This document shows positions 35,670-44,209 of a stretch of 64,000 nucleotides of DNA, in pieces (position 1 is the stretch's first letter; each line of letters begins with the position of its first letter). The notes under the pieces are model-generated. The model had not been told where the DNA came from and did not search any database. It saw only the letters and a program-made list of their open reading frames with translations. Origin of the DNA: Maribacter sp. (GTDB lineage: Bacteria; Bacteroidota; Bacteroidia; Flavobacteriales; Flavobacteriaceae); contig JALHST010000272.1 of the NCBI GenBank assembly GCA_022865355.1, positions 21,414 to 85,413 of the forward strand, given 5' to 3'. Both the position numbers and the translations under genes were made by a program.

Positions 35670-36134
35670 TTAGGCAAACATCAAGCTAATAAAATCGGCT
35701 ACACAAGCCGGTTTATCAGATTCTTCGATTTCCACCACACAATGCCAACCAATTTTTAGACCGGTATCCCCGTAATTTTCAATTTTTTGAATCGTGCAGA
35801 TTAATCGGAGTCGACTATCGACTACCACCGGACTCGGAAAACGCACTTTGTCGAGCCCATAATTCACGCCCATAGTGGCCGACTTGACCCATAAAACGTC
35901 GTGCAAAAGCTTCGACAGGAGCGCGAGCGACAGAAAGCCATGGGCCACCGGCTTTTTAAAAGGCGACTGTTTTTTTGCTTTTTCTACATCGACATGGATC
36001 CATTGAAAATCCATAGTCGCCTTTGCAAAATCATTGATCATTTCCTGGGTCACCGTCAGCCAGTCGCCCGTCGGTAAGGTTTTCCCTTCCCATGCGCGAA
36101 ACGCATCAAAATCAGCTACTAGAAGTTTTGCCAT
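35670..36134 (-). CDS. MaoC-like (R)-enoyl-CoA hydratase
   Basis: Protein of 154 residues with a hot-dog fold. The hydratase 2 motif is present: DFQWIHVDVEKAKKQSPFKK and PVAHGFLSLALLSKL, with the Asp/His catalytic pair at about residues 48 and 53-66. It hydrates trans-2-enoyl-CoA to the (R)-3-hydroxyacyl-CoA. It follows the FabG-like gene by 9 bp and precedes the acyl-CoA synthetase gene, so both are part of one transcript. Confidence 0.85.
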   Translation of the reverse strand: MAKLLVADFDAFRAWEGKTLPTGDWLTVTQEMINDFAKATMDFQWIHVDVEKAKKQSPFKKPVAHGFLSLALLSKLLHDVLWVKSATMGVNYGLDKVRFPSPVVVDSRLRLICTIQKIENYGDTGLKIGWHCVVEIEESDKPACVADFISLMFA

Positions 36135-36143
36135 ATTGTGTAT

Positions 36144-36881
36144 TTATCGTGAAGTTCCACCGTCGATCGTAAGGCATATGCCCGAAACAAAGCGCGCCTC
36201 ATCAGATGCCAGATATAGGTAACCGTAGGCAATATCCAAGGGCTGTGCCACGGTACGCAGGGGAATACCCTCCTTGATTTTGACAAAATGTTCTTCGGGG
36301 ATCTTGTTCACCATATCGGTCATCGTAAAACCGGGCGCAATGGCGTTGGCCGTGATGCCATACTTGCCAAATTCAAGCGTCCAGGTTTTGGCCATGGCAA
36401 TGACGCCCGCCTTGGTCGCCGCATAATTCGTCTGGCCAAAATTGCCCCGCAAACCCACATTGGAGGCGGCGCTAACGATCCTACCATATTTGTTTTCCTT
36501 CATAAAGGGAACTACCGCCTGCGTGCAGATGAATACGCCTTTGAGATTCACGTCGATGACGGCATCCCATTCTTCCTCGCTCATTTTTTCAAGCGTTCGA
36601 TCTCTGGTAATACCGGCATTATTAATGAGGATATCAATTTTACCATATTTGCCGAAAACCTTCTTGAAAAGGCTTTCTACGGCCGCTTTGTCCGTTACCG
36701 AGATTTGATGGTATTCCGCCCTCCCGCCATGGGTTTTGATCTCATCGGCGACCTGTTGCCCTTGCGGTAGGAGGTCTATGATAATGACCGTGGCCCCTTC
36801 CTTTGCGAAGAGTTCCGAGATGGCTTGGCCGATGCCACGGGCACCTCCGGTGACGATGGCTATTTTGTCTTTTAGTCTCAT
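36144..36881 (-). CDS. FabG-like short-chain dehydrogenase
   Basis: Protein of 245 residues. Classical SDR marks: TGGARGIG for NADP binding, NNAG, and a Ser-Tyr-Lys triad in VSAASNVGLRGNFGQTNYAATKAG. It ends in the standard SGICLTIDGG motif. Most similar in pattern to 3-oxoacyl-ACP/CoA reductases. In this cluster it may act on a 3-oxo- or 4-oxoacyl-CoA; the latter would be the role of LvaD in the levulinate pathway. Confidence 0.88.
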   Translation of the reverse strand: MRLKDKIAIVTGGARGIGQAISELFAKEGATVIIIDLLPQGQQVADEIKTHGGRAEYHQISVTDKAAVESLFKKVFGKYGKIDILINNAGITRDRTLEKMSEEEWDAVIDVNLKGVFICTQAVVPFMKENKYGRIVSAASNVGLRGNFGQTNYAATKAGVIAMAKTWTLEFGKYGITANAIAPGFTMTDMVNKIPEEHFVKIKEGIPLRTVAQPLDIAYGYLYLASDEARFVSGICLTIDGGTSR

Positions 36882-36976
36882 TTCGAATGTTTCATTTAAT
36901 AGTTCTATTATATCGGTCTCTTTAGCAATATGAAGATAGGGTTTTTATCATATTGCATTCAAGGGATGCTGCTTCC

Positions 36977-37951
36977 CTACACTTCCAATACCAATTTCCC
37001 CCGTACCTGCCTGTCAATTATTTCCTCCAAGGCCTTTGCGGCATCTTGTAATTTGTAGATTTTATGGATATGGGGCCTTAGCTTGCCTTCCTCGTGCCAT
37101 TGCATCAAGGTCTTGGTGTTCTGCATATTTTGCTTGGGATGCCGCATCGCAAAATCGCCCCAAAAAACGCCTACAATGGAGGCCGTTTTCAGCAAGGGCA
37201 GATTTAGGGGTATTTTTGGAATACTGCCCGATGCAAAGCCAACTACCAGAAAACGTCCGCCCCAGGCGATTCCCCGAAGGGCCATTTCTGAATAGGTACC
37301 GCCTACCGGATCGTAGATGACATCAACTCCTTTTTTCCCCGTCAATTCCTTGATCGCCCCCTTGAGATCTTCCTTCGCATAATTGATGGTGTGATCTGCG
37401 CCATATTCCCGACACAATTGTAATTTATCATCGGTGGATGCCGCGGCAATCACTTTGGCCCCCATAAGTTTTCCCAGCTCCACGGCCGCCAAGCCCACCC
37501 CTCCCGAGGCCCCTAGAACCAGAAGGGTTTCCCCTTCGATCAGTTTTGCCCGGTCATTTAGGGCATGATAGGAGGTGCCATAGGCTACCATAAAGGAAGC
37601 GGCGATCGGGAAACCCATTTTCCTTGATTTTAGGAAGCAGGTGGCGGCAGGCACCACGACCTCCTCGGCAAATCCACCTATCTGGACAAAGCCGAAAACT
37701 TCATCCCCCACCTCAAGATGCTTTACCCCATCGCCTACTTCTTTTATAATACCGGCGATATCGCTGCCCGGCGTAAAGGGAAGCTCGGGTTTTAATTGAT
37801 ATAGGCCTTGGATTATCAACGTATCGGGAAAATTAATACCACAAGCTTTTACCGTGACTACCACCTCGTTGGGGGCTGGTTTTAAACTGGGGAGTTCTTC
37901 CAATACCAACTCGTCGGGCGGCCCGAATTTTTTACAACGAATCGCCTTCAT
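36977..37951 (-). CDS. NADPH:quinone oxidoreductase-like MDR protein
   Basis: Protein of 324 residues of the zinc-free medium-chain dehydrogenase/reductase group. N-terminal GroES-like part (GPPDELVLEELPSLKPAPNE) and Rossmann domain with LVLGASGGVGLAAVELGKLMGAKVIAAAS. It starts in an overlap of 20 bp with the upstream MDR gene, so translation is probably coupled. Such enzymes reduce quinones or enoyl-CoA and enone substrates. Confidence 0.85.
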   Translation of the reverse strand: MKAIRCKKFGPPDELVLEELPSLKPAPNEVVVTVKACGINFPDTLIIQGLYQLKPELPFTPGSDIAGIIKEVGDGVKHLEVGDEVFGFVQIGGFAEEVVVPAATCFLKSRKMGFPIAASFMVAYGTSYHALNDRAKLIEGETLLVLGASGGVGLAAVELGKLMGAKVIAAASTDDKLQLCREYGADHTINYAKEDLKGAIKELTGKKGVDVIYDPVGGTYSEMALRGIAWGGRFLVVGFASGSIPKIPLNLPLLKTASIVGVFWGDFAMRHPKQNMQNTKTLMQWHEEGKLRPHIHKIYKLQDAAKALEEIIDRQVRGKLVLEV

Positions 37952-38960
37952 CCTCGATTACCTTTAAAACCAATTTGCCCAATTTATCCCCTGTAAAAAG
38001 CCTTTGATACGTTTGCGGAAAGTTCTCGATACCCTCATAAATGGCTTCACGGCTTTTCAATTTCCCTTGTGCCATCCATCCCCCCAATTCCTTGGCGGCT
38101 TCCCCAAATCTTTTTGTGTAATCGAACACTACCATGCCCTGCATCGTTGCGCGGTTGACCAAAAGCGACAGGTAATTACTGGGCCCTTTTATGGCCGTTT
38201 TGTTGTTGTACTGCGAGATGGCGCCACAGATCACGATTCGAGCGTGCATTCGCAACCTGCCCAGGGCAATGTCTAGAATTTCTCCCCCCACATTGTCAAA
38301 ATACACATCCAGACCTGTTGGACATTCTTCTTTCAACCTGACTTTTACATCTTCGTTTCTATAGTCGATGGCACCATCAAATCCCAGCTCCTCTCGAATA
38401 TATTTGCATTTATCGGCACCCCCGGCGATGCCGATTACCTTACAGCCCTTGATCTTGGCTATCTGTCCCACGATACTTCCTACGGCTCCCGCCGCGCCTG
38501 ACACGACTACGATATCGCCTTCTTTGATCTTGCCAACTTCGAGAATTCCAAAATAGGCCGTCATCCCCGTCATCCCCAAGATGCTCAAATAGGTGGGAAG
38601 TGGCGCAAGTGCAGGATCGATGATCCGATATCCCTTTCCATCTGTAATGGTATATTGCTGCACCCCACCTTTACTGGTTACATAATTACCTACCTTAAAA
38701 TCGGGATTGTTTTTTACCTCAATCACTTTACCCACGCTCGCTGCCCGCATCACCGAACCAAGGGCCATGGGCTCTATGTACGATTTGGTATCGTTCATCC
38801 AGCCCCGCATGGCAGGGTCAAGCGATACGAAGTGTTGTTGTATCAGAATTTCCCCCTCCTGTAATTCCGGTATGGGGTTGATCTCCAAAGACCAGGTTGA
38901 AGCATCTGCCTCACCGATTGGTCTTTTTACAAATTTCAGTTGTTTGTTCATGCTTTTCAT
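37932..38960 (-). CDS. MDR family NADP-dependent alkenal/one reductase-like protein
   Basis: Protein of 342 residues starting at 38960 (MKSMNKQLKFVKRPIGEADA); the longer frame overlaps the preceding gene. It has the LTB4 12-hydroxydehydrogenase/CurA pattern: FVSLDPAMRGWMNDTKSYIE, VVSGAAGAVGSIVGQIAKIK and FDNVGGEILDIALGRLRMHARIV. Members reduce alpha,beta-unsaturated ketones and aldehydes with NADPH. In a lipid-breakdown cluster it may remove enone intermediates. Confidence 0.85.
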   Translation of the reverse strand: MKSMNKQLKFVKRPIGEADASTWSLEINPIPELQEGEILIQQHFVSLDPAMRGWMNDTKSYIEPMALGSVMRAASVGKVIEVKNNPDFKVGNYVTSKGGVQQYTITDGKGYRIIDPALAPLPTYLSILGMTGMTAYFGILEVGKIKEGDIVVVSGAAGAVGSIVGQIAKIKGCKVIGIAGGADKCKYIREELGFDGAIDYRNEDVKVRLKEECPTGLDVYFDNVGGEILDIALGRLRMHARIVICGAISQYNNKTAIKGPSNYLSLLVNRATMQGMVVFDYTKRFGEAAKELGGWMAQGKLKSREAIYEGIENFPQTYQRLFTGDKLGKLVLKVIEDEGDSL

Positions 38961-38970
38961 AACGTATCTA

Positions 38971-39741
38971 TTATTTATTTTTATTTGAAAAATGCTGTAC
39001 ATAGGCTTTCATTTTTTCCCGTATTTCGGGTTTCCACCATAGGATGACCGCCTCTCTCAGTGAATTTTCGGCATCGACATCCAATTTGCCCAGCAAATTT
39101 TTACGTAGTTTATTCTTGGTATTCAACAAGATTTCATGGTCGGCCTTCAAATACTGCCGCATTTTTTCTTCTGCCCTTGGCAACACCTGATCCAAAGGCA
39201 CCAATTCATCGACCAACCCGGCCGATAGCGCTTCCTTGCCGGTAAGCAATTTCCCCTCCAGAACATAGCGGCTGGCCAGGCCTTGACCGATCCAGAAGGC
39301 ATAGGATTCAATAAGGTTCTGGGAAATCTGGATATTTACCGCGACCTCGTTGAGTCCGATTACATATTTTTCCCCATCGGCCATAAAGCGGTTATCACAG
39401 GTCACGGCAAGCACGCAGCCTCCGGCCGGAGCATGCCCTGTAATCGCCGCGATAAGTGGCTTGGTAATTTGCATCAACTCAATGTAAAGTGCTCCAAAGA
39501 CACTAAAAAAGCCCTTGATCTGCTCGTGATCGAATTCAAATAACTCGATCAAATCCAAACCTGCCGAGAAATAATGTGGCTGCCCGGTAAGTATGGCCCC
39601 TTGTACCTGGTCATCATTTTCAATATCCCGGAAGGCTTGACGCAGCTCCTGTACCATTTCGTGATTCAGGGCATTTACCTTTCCACGGTTCATCTGAACG
39701 ATGGTATAGCCCTCCTTTTTAATAAGATTCAAAGTATTCAT
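38971..39741 (-). CDS. Enoyl-CoA hydratase/isomerase family protein
   Basis: Protein of 256 residues with crotonase fold. The oxyanion-hole region HYFSAGLDLIELFEF and APAGGCVLAVTCDNRFM are present. The stretch YVIGLNEVAVNIQISQNLIE follows the pattern of mitochondrial delta3,delta2-enoyl-CoA isomerase (GLNE) and lacks the second glutamate of true hydratases, so an isomerase role is more likely than hydration. Ten bp separate it from the MDR gene downstream. Confidence 0.82.
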   Translation of the reverse strand: MNTLNLIKKEGYTIVQMNRGKVNALNHEMVQELRQAFRDIENDDQVQGAILTGQPHYFSAGLDLIELFEFDHEQIKGFFSVFGALYIELMQITKPLIAAITGHAPAGGCVLAVTCDNRFMADGEKYVIGLNEVAVNIQISQNLIESYAFWIGQGLASRYVLEGKLLTGKEALSAGLVDELVPLDQVLPRAEEKMRQYLKADHEILLNTKNKLRKNLLGKLDVDAENSLREAVILWWKPEIREKMKAYVQHFSNKNK

Positions 39742-39783
39742 AGGCTCGTTTATTTTAATGGATCCCCATAGGGATTATACATG

Positions 39784-40542
39784 CTATAATAATGAAATTC
39801 CTCCGTCAAGCGTAAGGGTCTGACCCGTCATATATTTTGAATTATCGGAGGCAAGCCATGCCACGGCCTCTGCTATCTCCGAAGGTTCGCCAAACCGATC
39901 CATAGGGATCATTCTTTTTAGGATTTCTTCCATATCGGGTCTGCTCGCCAATAATTTGTCCAAAAGTGCCGAATGGGTATACCCCGGGCATACCGCATTG
40001 ATCCGGATGTTCTTACGGCCATATTCCAAGGCCGCTGATTTGGTCATGCCTACGACCGCAAATTTGCTGGCACTATACGAGAGGTTGTTACCCGAAGGTT
40101 TTAATCCTGCCAGGGAAGCTATATTTATGATATTTCCATGTCCCTGTTTCATCATTTGTTGTAACGCCACCTTCATGCCATAAAAAACACCGGTTTGATT
40201 CACAGCGATCACGGCATCCCAATCTTCAAGGGTATGTTCTGCAGTCTTATTTTGATGTTTGCCACCAATCCCCGCATTGTTTATCATGACATCCAACCTG
40301 CCATATTCCTTGACAGTATGGGCTATTAACGCGGTTACTTCCTCAAATTTTGATACGTCGGCCCCTAGGGCAGATGCGATACCGCCTATCCGTTTGATAG
40401 TAGCCACGACCTTTTGGGCCCTTTCCAAATCGAGGTCCGAGACCACAACCAAGGCCTTGTGTTTGGCCAACAGTGCGGCCGAAGCGGCGCCAATGCCGCT
40501 TCCTGCCCCGGTAATGATGATCACTTTATTTTCTAGTTGCAT
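39784..40542 (-). CDS. Short-chain dehydrogenase/reductase
   Basis: Protein of 252 residues. The start is the ATG at 40542 (MQLENKVIIITGAGSGIGAA); a TTG six codons upstream would overlap the kinase gene. SDR marks: TGAGSGIG, NNAGIGG, and Ser-Tyr-Lys in NIASLAGLKPSGNNLSYSASKFA. Standard C-terminus MTGQTLTLDGG. An acidic residue after the second strand (VVSDLD) suggests NAD preference. It follows the phosphotransferase gene by 14 bp. Confidence 0.87.
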   Translation of the reverse strand: MQLENKVIIITGAGSGIGAASAALLAKHKALVVVSDLDLERAQKVVATIKRIGGIASALGADVSKFEEVTALIAHTVKEYGRLDVMINNAGIGGKHQNKTAEHTLEDWDAVIAVNQTGVFYGMKVALQQMMKQGHGNIINIASLAGLKPSGNNLSYSASKFAVVGMTKSAALEYGRKNIRINAVCPGYTHSALLDKLLASRPDMEEILKRMIPMDRFGEPSEIAEAVAWLASDNSKYMTGQTLTLDGGISLL

Positions 40543-40556
40543 CTTGTTTTCTATAA

Positions 40557-41624
40557 TCAATCGATTTTGTCAATCTGAATGGCTCGCCAGGCCGTATTAC
40601 AACAAAGCGCGGCGGTCTTGTTCAACGCTGCAAAACGTCGGTCGGTAGTATGGCCGTGTTTAAACCGATAATAAATCTGTTGGGCGATTACCGCAATTTT
40701 AAAGAGGCCGTAAACAAAATAAAAGATAAGATTATCGACATCCCTGCCGCTTTTGATTGCGTATTGCTGCACGATTTCGGTCCGGGTAGGGTTGCCCGCC
40801 ATGGTGGTCGGGGAGGGGAGTCCCTGCTTTAAAAAATCGGGATCGGAGGCCGTGGTCCAATAGCCTAGGGATGTCCCGAGATCCATCAAGGGATCTCCCA
40901 GGGTACACATTTCCCAATCGAGGATGGCCGCTACTTCGTTCCAATACGCATCGACAAATACCACGTTGTCATATTTATAATCATTGTGGATCAGGCTAAG
41001 GGCATATTTTTTAGGTTGATGCCGTTCCATCCAGGCCATGACCTTTTGTGCAGCGGGGACTTCTTCGGTGGCGGCGGCAAGGTATTGTTTGCCCCAATTA
41101 TCGACCTGCCGCTGTACATAGCCTTCCGGATTTCCCAAGGATTCGAGTCCGGCCGCCTTGTAATCTACCGCATGCAATGCCACAAAAGTATCTAACCAGG
41201 TATCGGCAATCGTTTTAAATTCATTGGGTGCAACCCTACGTTCTAGGGCCTCTTGGGCGGTCAGAATAATGCCGTCGACCTTGTTCATGATATAGAAAGG
41301 CGCCCCCAATATCCCGAGATCTTCGGAATAGGCATAAGGCTTTGGTGTTTTATCGAAAACGGGGTGTAAGGTACTGAGCACTTTAAATTCCCGGCCCATA
41401 TTATGGCCTCGTTTAGGCGCTGCAAAAGGAGGTCGGCGCAGTACGTATTCTTTTTCCTCTATTTTTAAGAGATAGGTAAGGTTTGAATAGCCGTTGTAAA
41501 ATTGGGTGATGAGCAAATCGCTTTTTTCATCAGTGATCAATTCGCATTGCAAAAGGAACTTTTTCAAGTTTTCCGCTGGAAGCTCTTCCCCTTTTCGAAC
41601 CGATTTGGTTAGTTCCTTTTGCAT
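40557..41624 (-). CDS. APH-fold phosphotransferase, ACAD10/11 kinase-domain-like
   Basis: Protein of 355 residues with an aminoglycoside-phosphotransferase/choline-kinase fold. N lobe: YNGYSNLTYLLKIEEKEYVL and RRPPFAAPKRGHNMGREFKV. Catalytic loop LSLIHNDYKYDNVVF (Asp and Asn) and the metal-binding DWEMCTLGDPLMDLGTSLGY. This pattern matches the N-terminal kinase domain of ACAD11 and LvaA of the levulinate pathway. Those enzymes phosphorylate the 4-hydroxyl of 4-hydroxyacyl-CoA. The adjacent upstream gene, 5 bp away, is an ACAD11-like dehydrogenase. Antibiotic resistance is very unlikely. Confidence 0.85.
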   Translation of the reverse strand: MQKELTKSVRKGEELPAENLKKFLLQCELITDEKSDLLITQFYNGYSNLTYLLKIEEKEYVLRRPPFAAPKRGHNMGREFKVLSTLHPVFDKTPKPYAYSEDLGILGAPFYIMNKVDGIILTAQEALERRVAPNEFKTIADTWLDTFVALHAVDYKAAGLESLGNPEGYVQRQVDNWGKQYLAAATEEVPAAQKVMAWMERHQPKKYALSLIHNDYKYDNVVFVDAYWNEVAAILDWEMCTLGDPLMDLGTSLGYWTTASDPDFLKQGLPSPTTMAGNPTRTEIVQQYAIKSGRDVDNLIFYFVYGLFKIAVIAQQIYYRFKHGHTTDRRFAALNKTAALCCNTAWRAIQIDKID

Positions 41625-41629
41625 GCTAC

Positions 41630-42856
41630 CTATTCTTCGGTATATTTTTTGATCGTATTTTTTCCCAACTGACTCAAATGTACCTCATCAGGACCATCGG
41701 CCAATCGCAGGGTTCTGGCGTGCGAATAGAAATAGGCCAAAGGCGTGTCGCCACTAACCCCCATGCCCCCCATGATCTGTATGGCCCGGTCAATGACCTT
41801 TACGGCCATGTTCGGGGCAACGATCTTGATCATGGCGATCAGGTCACGGGCTTCCTTGTTCCCTAAACAATCCATAGTATCGGCGGCCGAAAGCACCAGA
41901 AGTCGCGCTTGTTCTATCTCACATCGGGACTGGGCAATTTCGTGACGGATACTGCTATAGGTATCAAGCGATCTGCCAAACGGACTACGTACTGTGGCCC
42001 TTTGGGACATGAGTTCAAGAGCACGTTGGGCCATGCCGATCAATCGCATGCAATGGTGAATTCTTCCCGGGCCCAAACGGCCTTGGGCGATTTCAAAGCC
42101 ACGGCCTTCCCCTAAAATCATATTCTTTTTTGGGACGCGTACCTTGTCCAATTCAATTTCGGCATGCCCTTCCGGGGAATCGTGATAGCCAAAGACGCTC
42201 AAGGAGCGTATGATCTTTAGTCCGGGCGTATCCATGGGCACCAAGACCATACTGTGCTGAAGATGACGGGGCGCATCGAAATCGGTTTTTCCCATCACGA
42301 TCGTTATCTTACAATGGGGGTCCATGGCGCCTGAAGACCACCATTTTTTTCCGGTTATCACGTAGTCATCGCCATCGGCCACGATTGCCGTTTCGATATT
42401 GGTGGCATCGGAGGAAGCTACATCGGGTTCGGTCATTAAAAATGAAGATCGGATGGTCCCTTGCAACAACGGTTGCAACCAGGCCTCTTTTTGTTCGGGG
42501 CTGCCATATTTGGCCAGCACCTCCATGTTTCCGGTGTCGGGCGGACTGCAATTAAAAACTTCGGACGACCAGGGTATCTTTCCCATGATCTCGGCCAAGG
42601 GGGCGTATTCCAAATTGGTGAGTCCCGGGCTTAATGCGCCATACCCGATTGGCAGGAACAGATTCCATAGCCCTTCCTTCTTCGCTTCTTCCTTTAAGGG
42701 TTCAAAGCCAGGCCACCGATTCCATAAATTGGCAGGATCTTTTTGAAACGCTTCCACTTCTTTTTGGATCGGCACCAGATGTTGGTCTATAAAATGTATG
42801 AGCTTCTCCTGGAAGGCCTTCGATTTTTCACTGTATTCAAAATTCATAGCATGCAT
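41630..42856 (-). CDS. ACAD11-like acyl-CoA dehydrogenase
   Basis: Protein of 408 residues starting at 42856, 14 nt after an AAGGAGG; a start at 42847 is also possible. The sequence follows the dehydrogenase half of ACAD10/11 very closely by eye: [87 protein letters not shown] and [13 protein letters not shown]. In the lva pathway LvaC acts on the 4-phosphoacyl-CoA made by the kinase and moves it to an enoyl- or 3-hydroxyacyl-CoA. FAD dependence is expected. Confidence 0.88.
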   Translation of the reverse strand: MHAMNFEYSEKSKAFQEKLIHFIDQHLVPIQKEVEAFQKDPANLWNRWPGFEPLKEEAKKEGLWNLFLPIGYGALSPGLTNLEYAPLAEIMGKIPWSSEVFNCSPPDTGNMEVLAKYGSPEQKEAWLQPLLQGTIRSSFLMTEPDVASSDATNIETAIVADGDDYVITGKKWWSSGAMDPHCKITIVMGKTDFDAPRHLQHSMVLVPMDTPGLKIIRSLSVFGYHDSPEGHAEIELDKVRVPKKNMILGEGRGFEIAQGRLGPGRIHHCMRLIGMAQRALELMSQRATVRSPFGRSLDTYSSIRHEIAQSRCEIEQARLLVLSAADTMDCLGNKEARDLIAMIKIVAPNMAVKVIDRAIQIMGGMGVSGDTPLAYFYSHARTLRLADGPDEVHLSQLGKNTIKKYTEE

Positions 42857-42875
42857 TTTAATGTATAAAACCTCC

Positions 42876-43655
42876 TTAACCCGCAATCAAATAGCCCCCG
42901 TCGGCGACATAGACGCCGCCCGTCATATATGATCCGGCATCCGATGCCAGCAGCATGATCAAGCCCGCCATTTCCTCCGGTTCGGCGATACGCCCCAGGG
43001 GCAATGCCTTGGTCAATCGGGCAATCAACTTCTCGTCGGTCCATAAACCTTCGCTAAATTTTGTTTTTATCAGACCCGGACACACCACGTTTGCCCGCAC
43101 CCCGAAGCGGCCCCATTCTTTTGCCTGATTCTTGGTAAGCATGATCAAGGCCGCCTTGGTGGCGCTATACAATCCCAAACCAAACCCGGGAGTTATGCCC
43201 TCTACCGAAGCAATATTGATGATACTACCGCTTCCGCGCCCTTTCATATAGGGTAGCGCCAGATTGGAAAGGAGCCAAGGGGCCTTGACATTGACGTTCA
43301 TGATCTTATCGAAGACTTCCCCGTCAGAGCCTTCCAGCGGACCATAATAAGGGTTGATGGCGGCATTGTTCACCAGGATGTCCAATCGTCCAAATTGTTC
43401 GATCGTCTTGGCAATAAGTGTTTTGCGTTGTTCGGGATCGCCGACATGGCATGCGATTCCGATGGCTTCGAGACCGGCCTCCTTAAACTCCTGAGCTACT
43501 TCGTCTACTGCGTTTTGTTTGCGACTGCTTACGACTACTTTGGCGCCATTTTCGGCCAGGCCCTGTGCAATCGACTTACCGATCCCTTTGCTCGATCCCG
43601 TGATGACGGCTACTTTTCCGCTGAGGTCGAATTTAGATTTTATGGTCGCTGACAT
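42876..43655 (-). CDS. Short-chain dehydrogenase/reductase
   Basis: Protein of 259 residues. SDR marks: [15 protein letters not shown] with VVVSSRK (Arg after the strand, NADP preference), [11 protein letters not shown], and Ser-Tyr-Lys in [23 protein letters not shown]. Standard end [17 protein letters not shown]. Closest in pattern to DHRS4/FabG-like reductases. It lies immediately upstream of the ACAD11-like gene and is a further candidate for the 4-oxoacyl-CoA reductase step. Confidence 0.87.
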   Translation of the reverse strand: MSATIKSKFDLSGKVAVITGSSKGIGKSIAQGLAENGAKVVVSSRKQNAVDEVAQEFKEAGLEAIGIACHVGDPEQRKTLIAKTIEQFGRLDILVNNAAINPYYGPLEGSDGEVFDKIMNVNVKAPWLLSNLALPYMKGRGSGSIINIASVEGITPGFGLGLYSATKAALIMLTKNQAKEWGRFGVRANVVCPGLIKTKFSEGLWTDEKLIARLTKALPLGRIAEPEEMAGLIMLLASDAGSYMTGGVYVADGGYLIAG

Positions 43656-43725
43656 TGGTCTTTAAAATTTTTAGGAATTCGTATGTCTTAGTTCTGTTCC
43701 GCATCGGATAAAATATGAGATAGTT

Positions 43726-44163
43726 TTAATTCGGTTTAGTGAATGTTGCACTCCGTGTCTCTTCATCTTTAATTCTAATAATTTTCACGCCCATCACAAT
43801 CAATAGCACCCCAATGGCGTATAAAGGAAGGTGTAGAGTTGGAGCATAAAAATCGGAATTCAGAAATAGTTCTATACTTAACCAACCAATTAATAGTATT
43901 CCTTCAAGCACCGCCATTTTGGAATAAATTTTTCTATTTAAAACTGTCAAAATAGCCGTGAAAAGGCTAAAGGCGCCAATAAAAATAAAAAGGATAATTC
44001 CTGGTATAAGATAATCCTTAAAGGGAGTCCCACTCAGAAAATCAATTGGAATTTGTATTGATACTCCAGACGGATCATCTATTAATAGCCATCCGCCACC
44101 CATAGCTGCCAATGCTAATACAACTAACAAAACTACAATAGATAATCTAGCTACTTTTTCCAT
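43726..44163 (-). CDS. Four-TM membrane protein, unknown
   Basis: Protein of 145 residues with four predicted TM helices at about 7-27, 50-72, 80-102 and 112-130 (LSIVVLLVVLALAAMGGGWL, DYLIPGIILFIFIGAFSLFT, MAVLEGILLIGWLSIELFL, LPLYAIGVLLIVMGVKII). Small membrane proteins of this shape are common in Flavobacteriia and of unknown role. It lies between the lipid genes in the same direction, with gaps of 70 and 46 bp, and its base composition is more AT-rich than that of its neighbours. Confidence 0.7.
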   Translation of the reverse strand: MEKVARLSIVVLLVVLALAAMGGGWLLIDDPSGVSIQIPIDFLSGTPFKDYLIPGIILFIFIGAFSLFTAILTVLNRKIYSKMAVLEGILLIGWLSIELFLNSDFYAPTLHLPLYAIGVLLIVMGVKIIRIKDEETRSATFTKPN

Positions 44164-44209
44164 CCGGGGCGTCCATTCGATTTTTCAACAGATTATATCC
44201 AGACCTTAA

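Noticed and set aside
40557..41624. Aminoglycoside resistance gene
   Set aside because: The kinase fold alone suggests it, but the sequence follows the ACAD11/LvaA kinase pattern and sits in a lipid operon next to an ACAD11-like gene.
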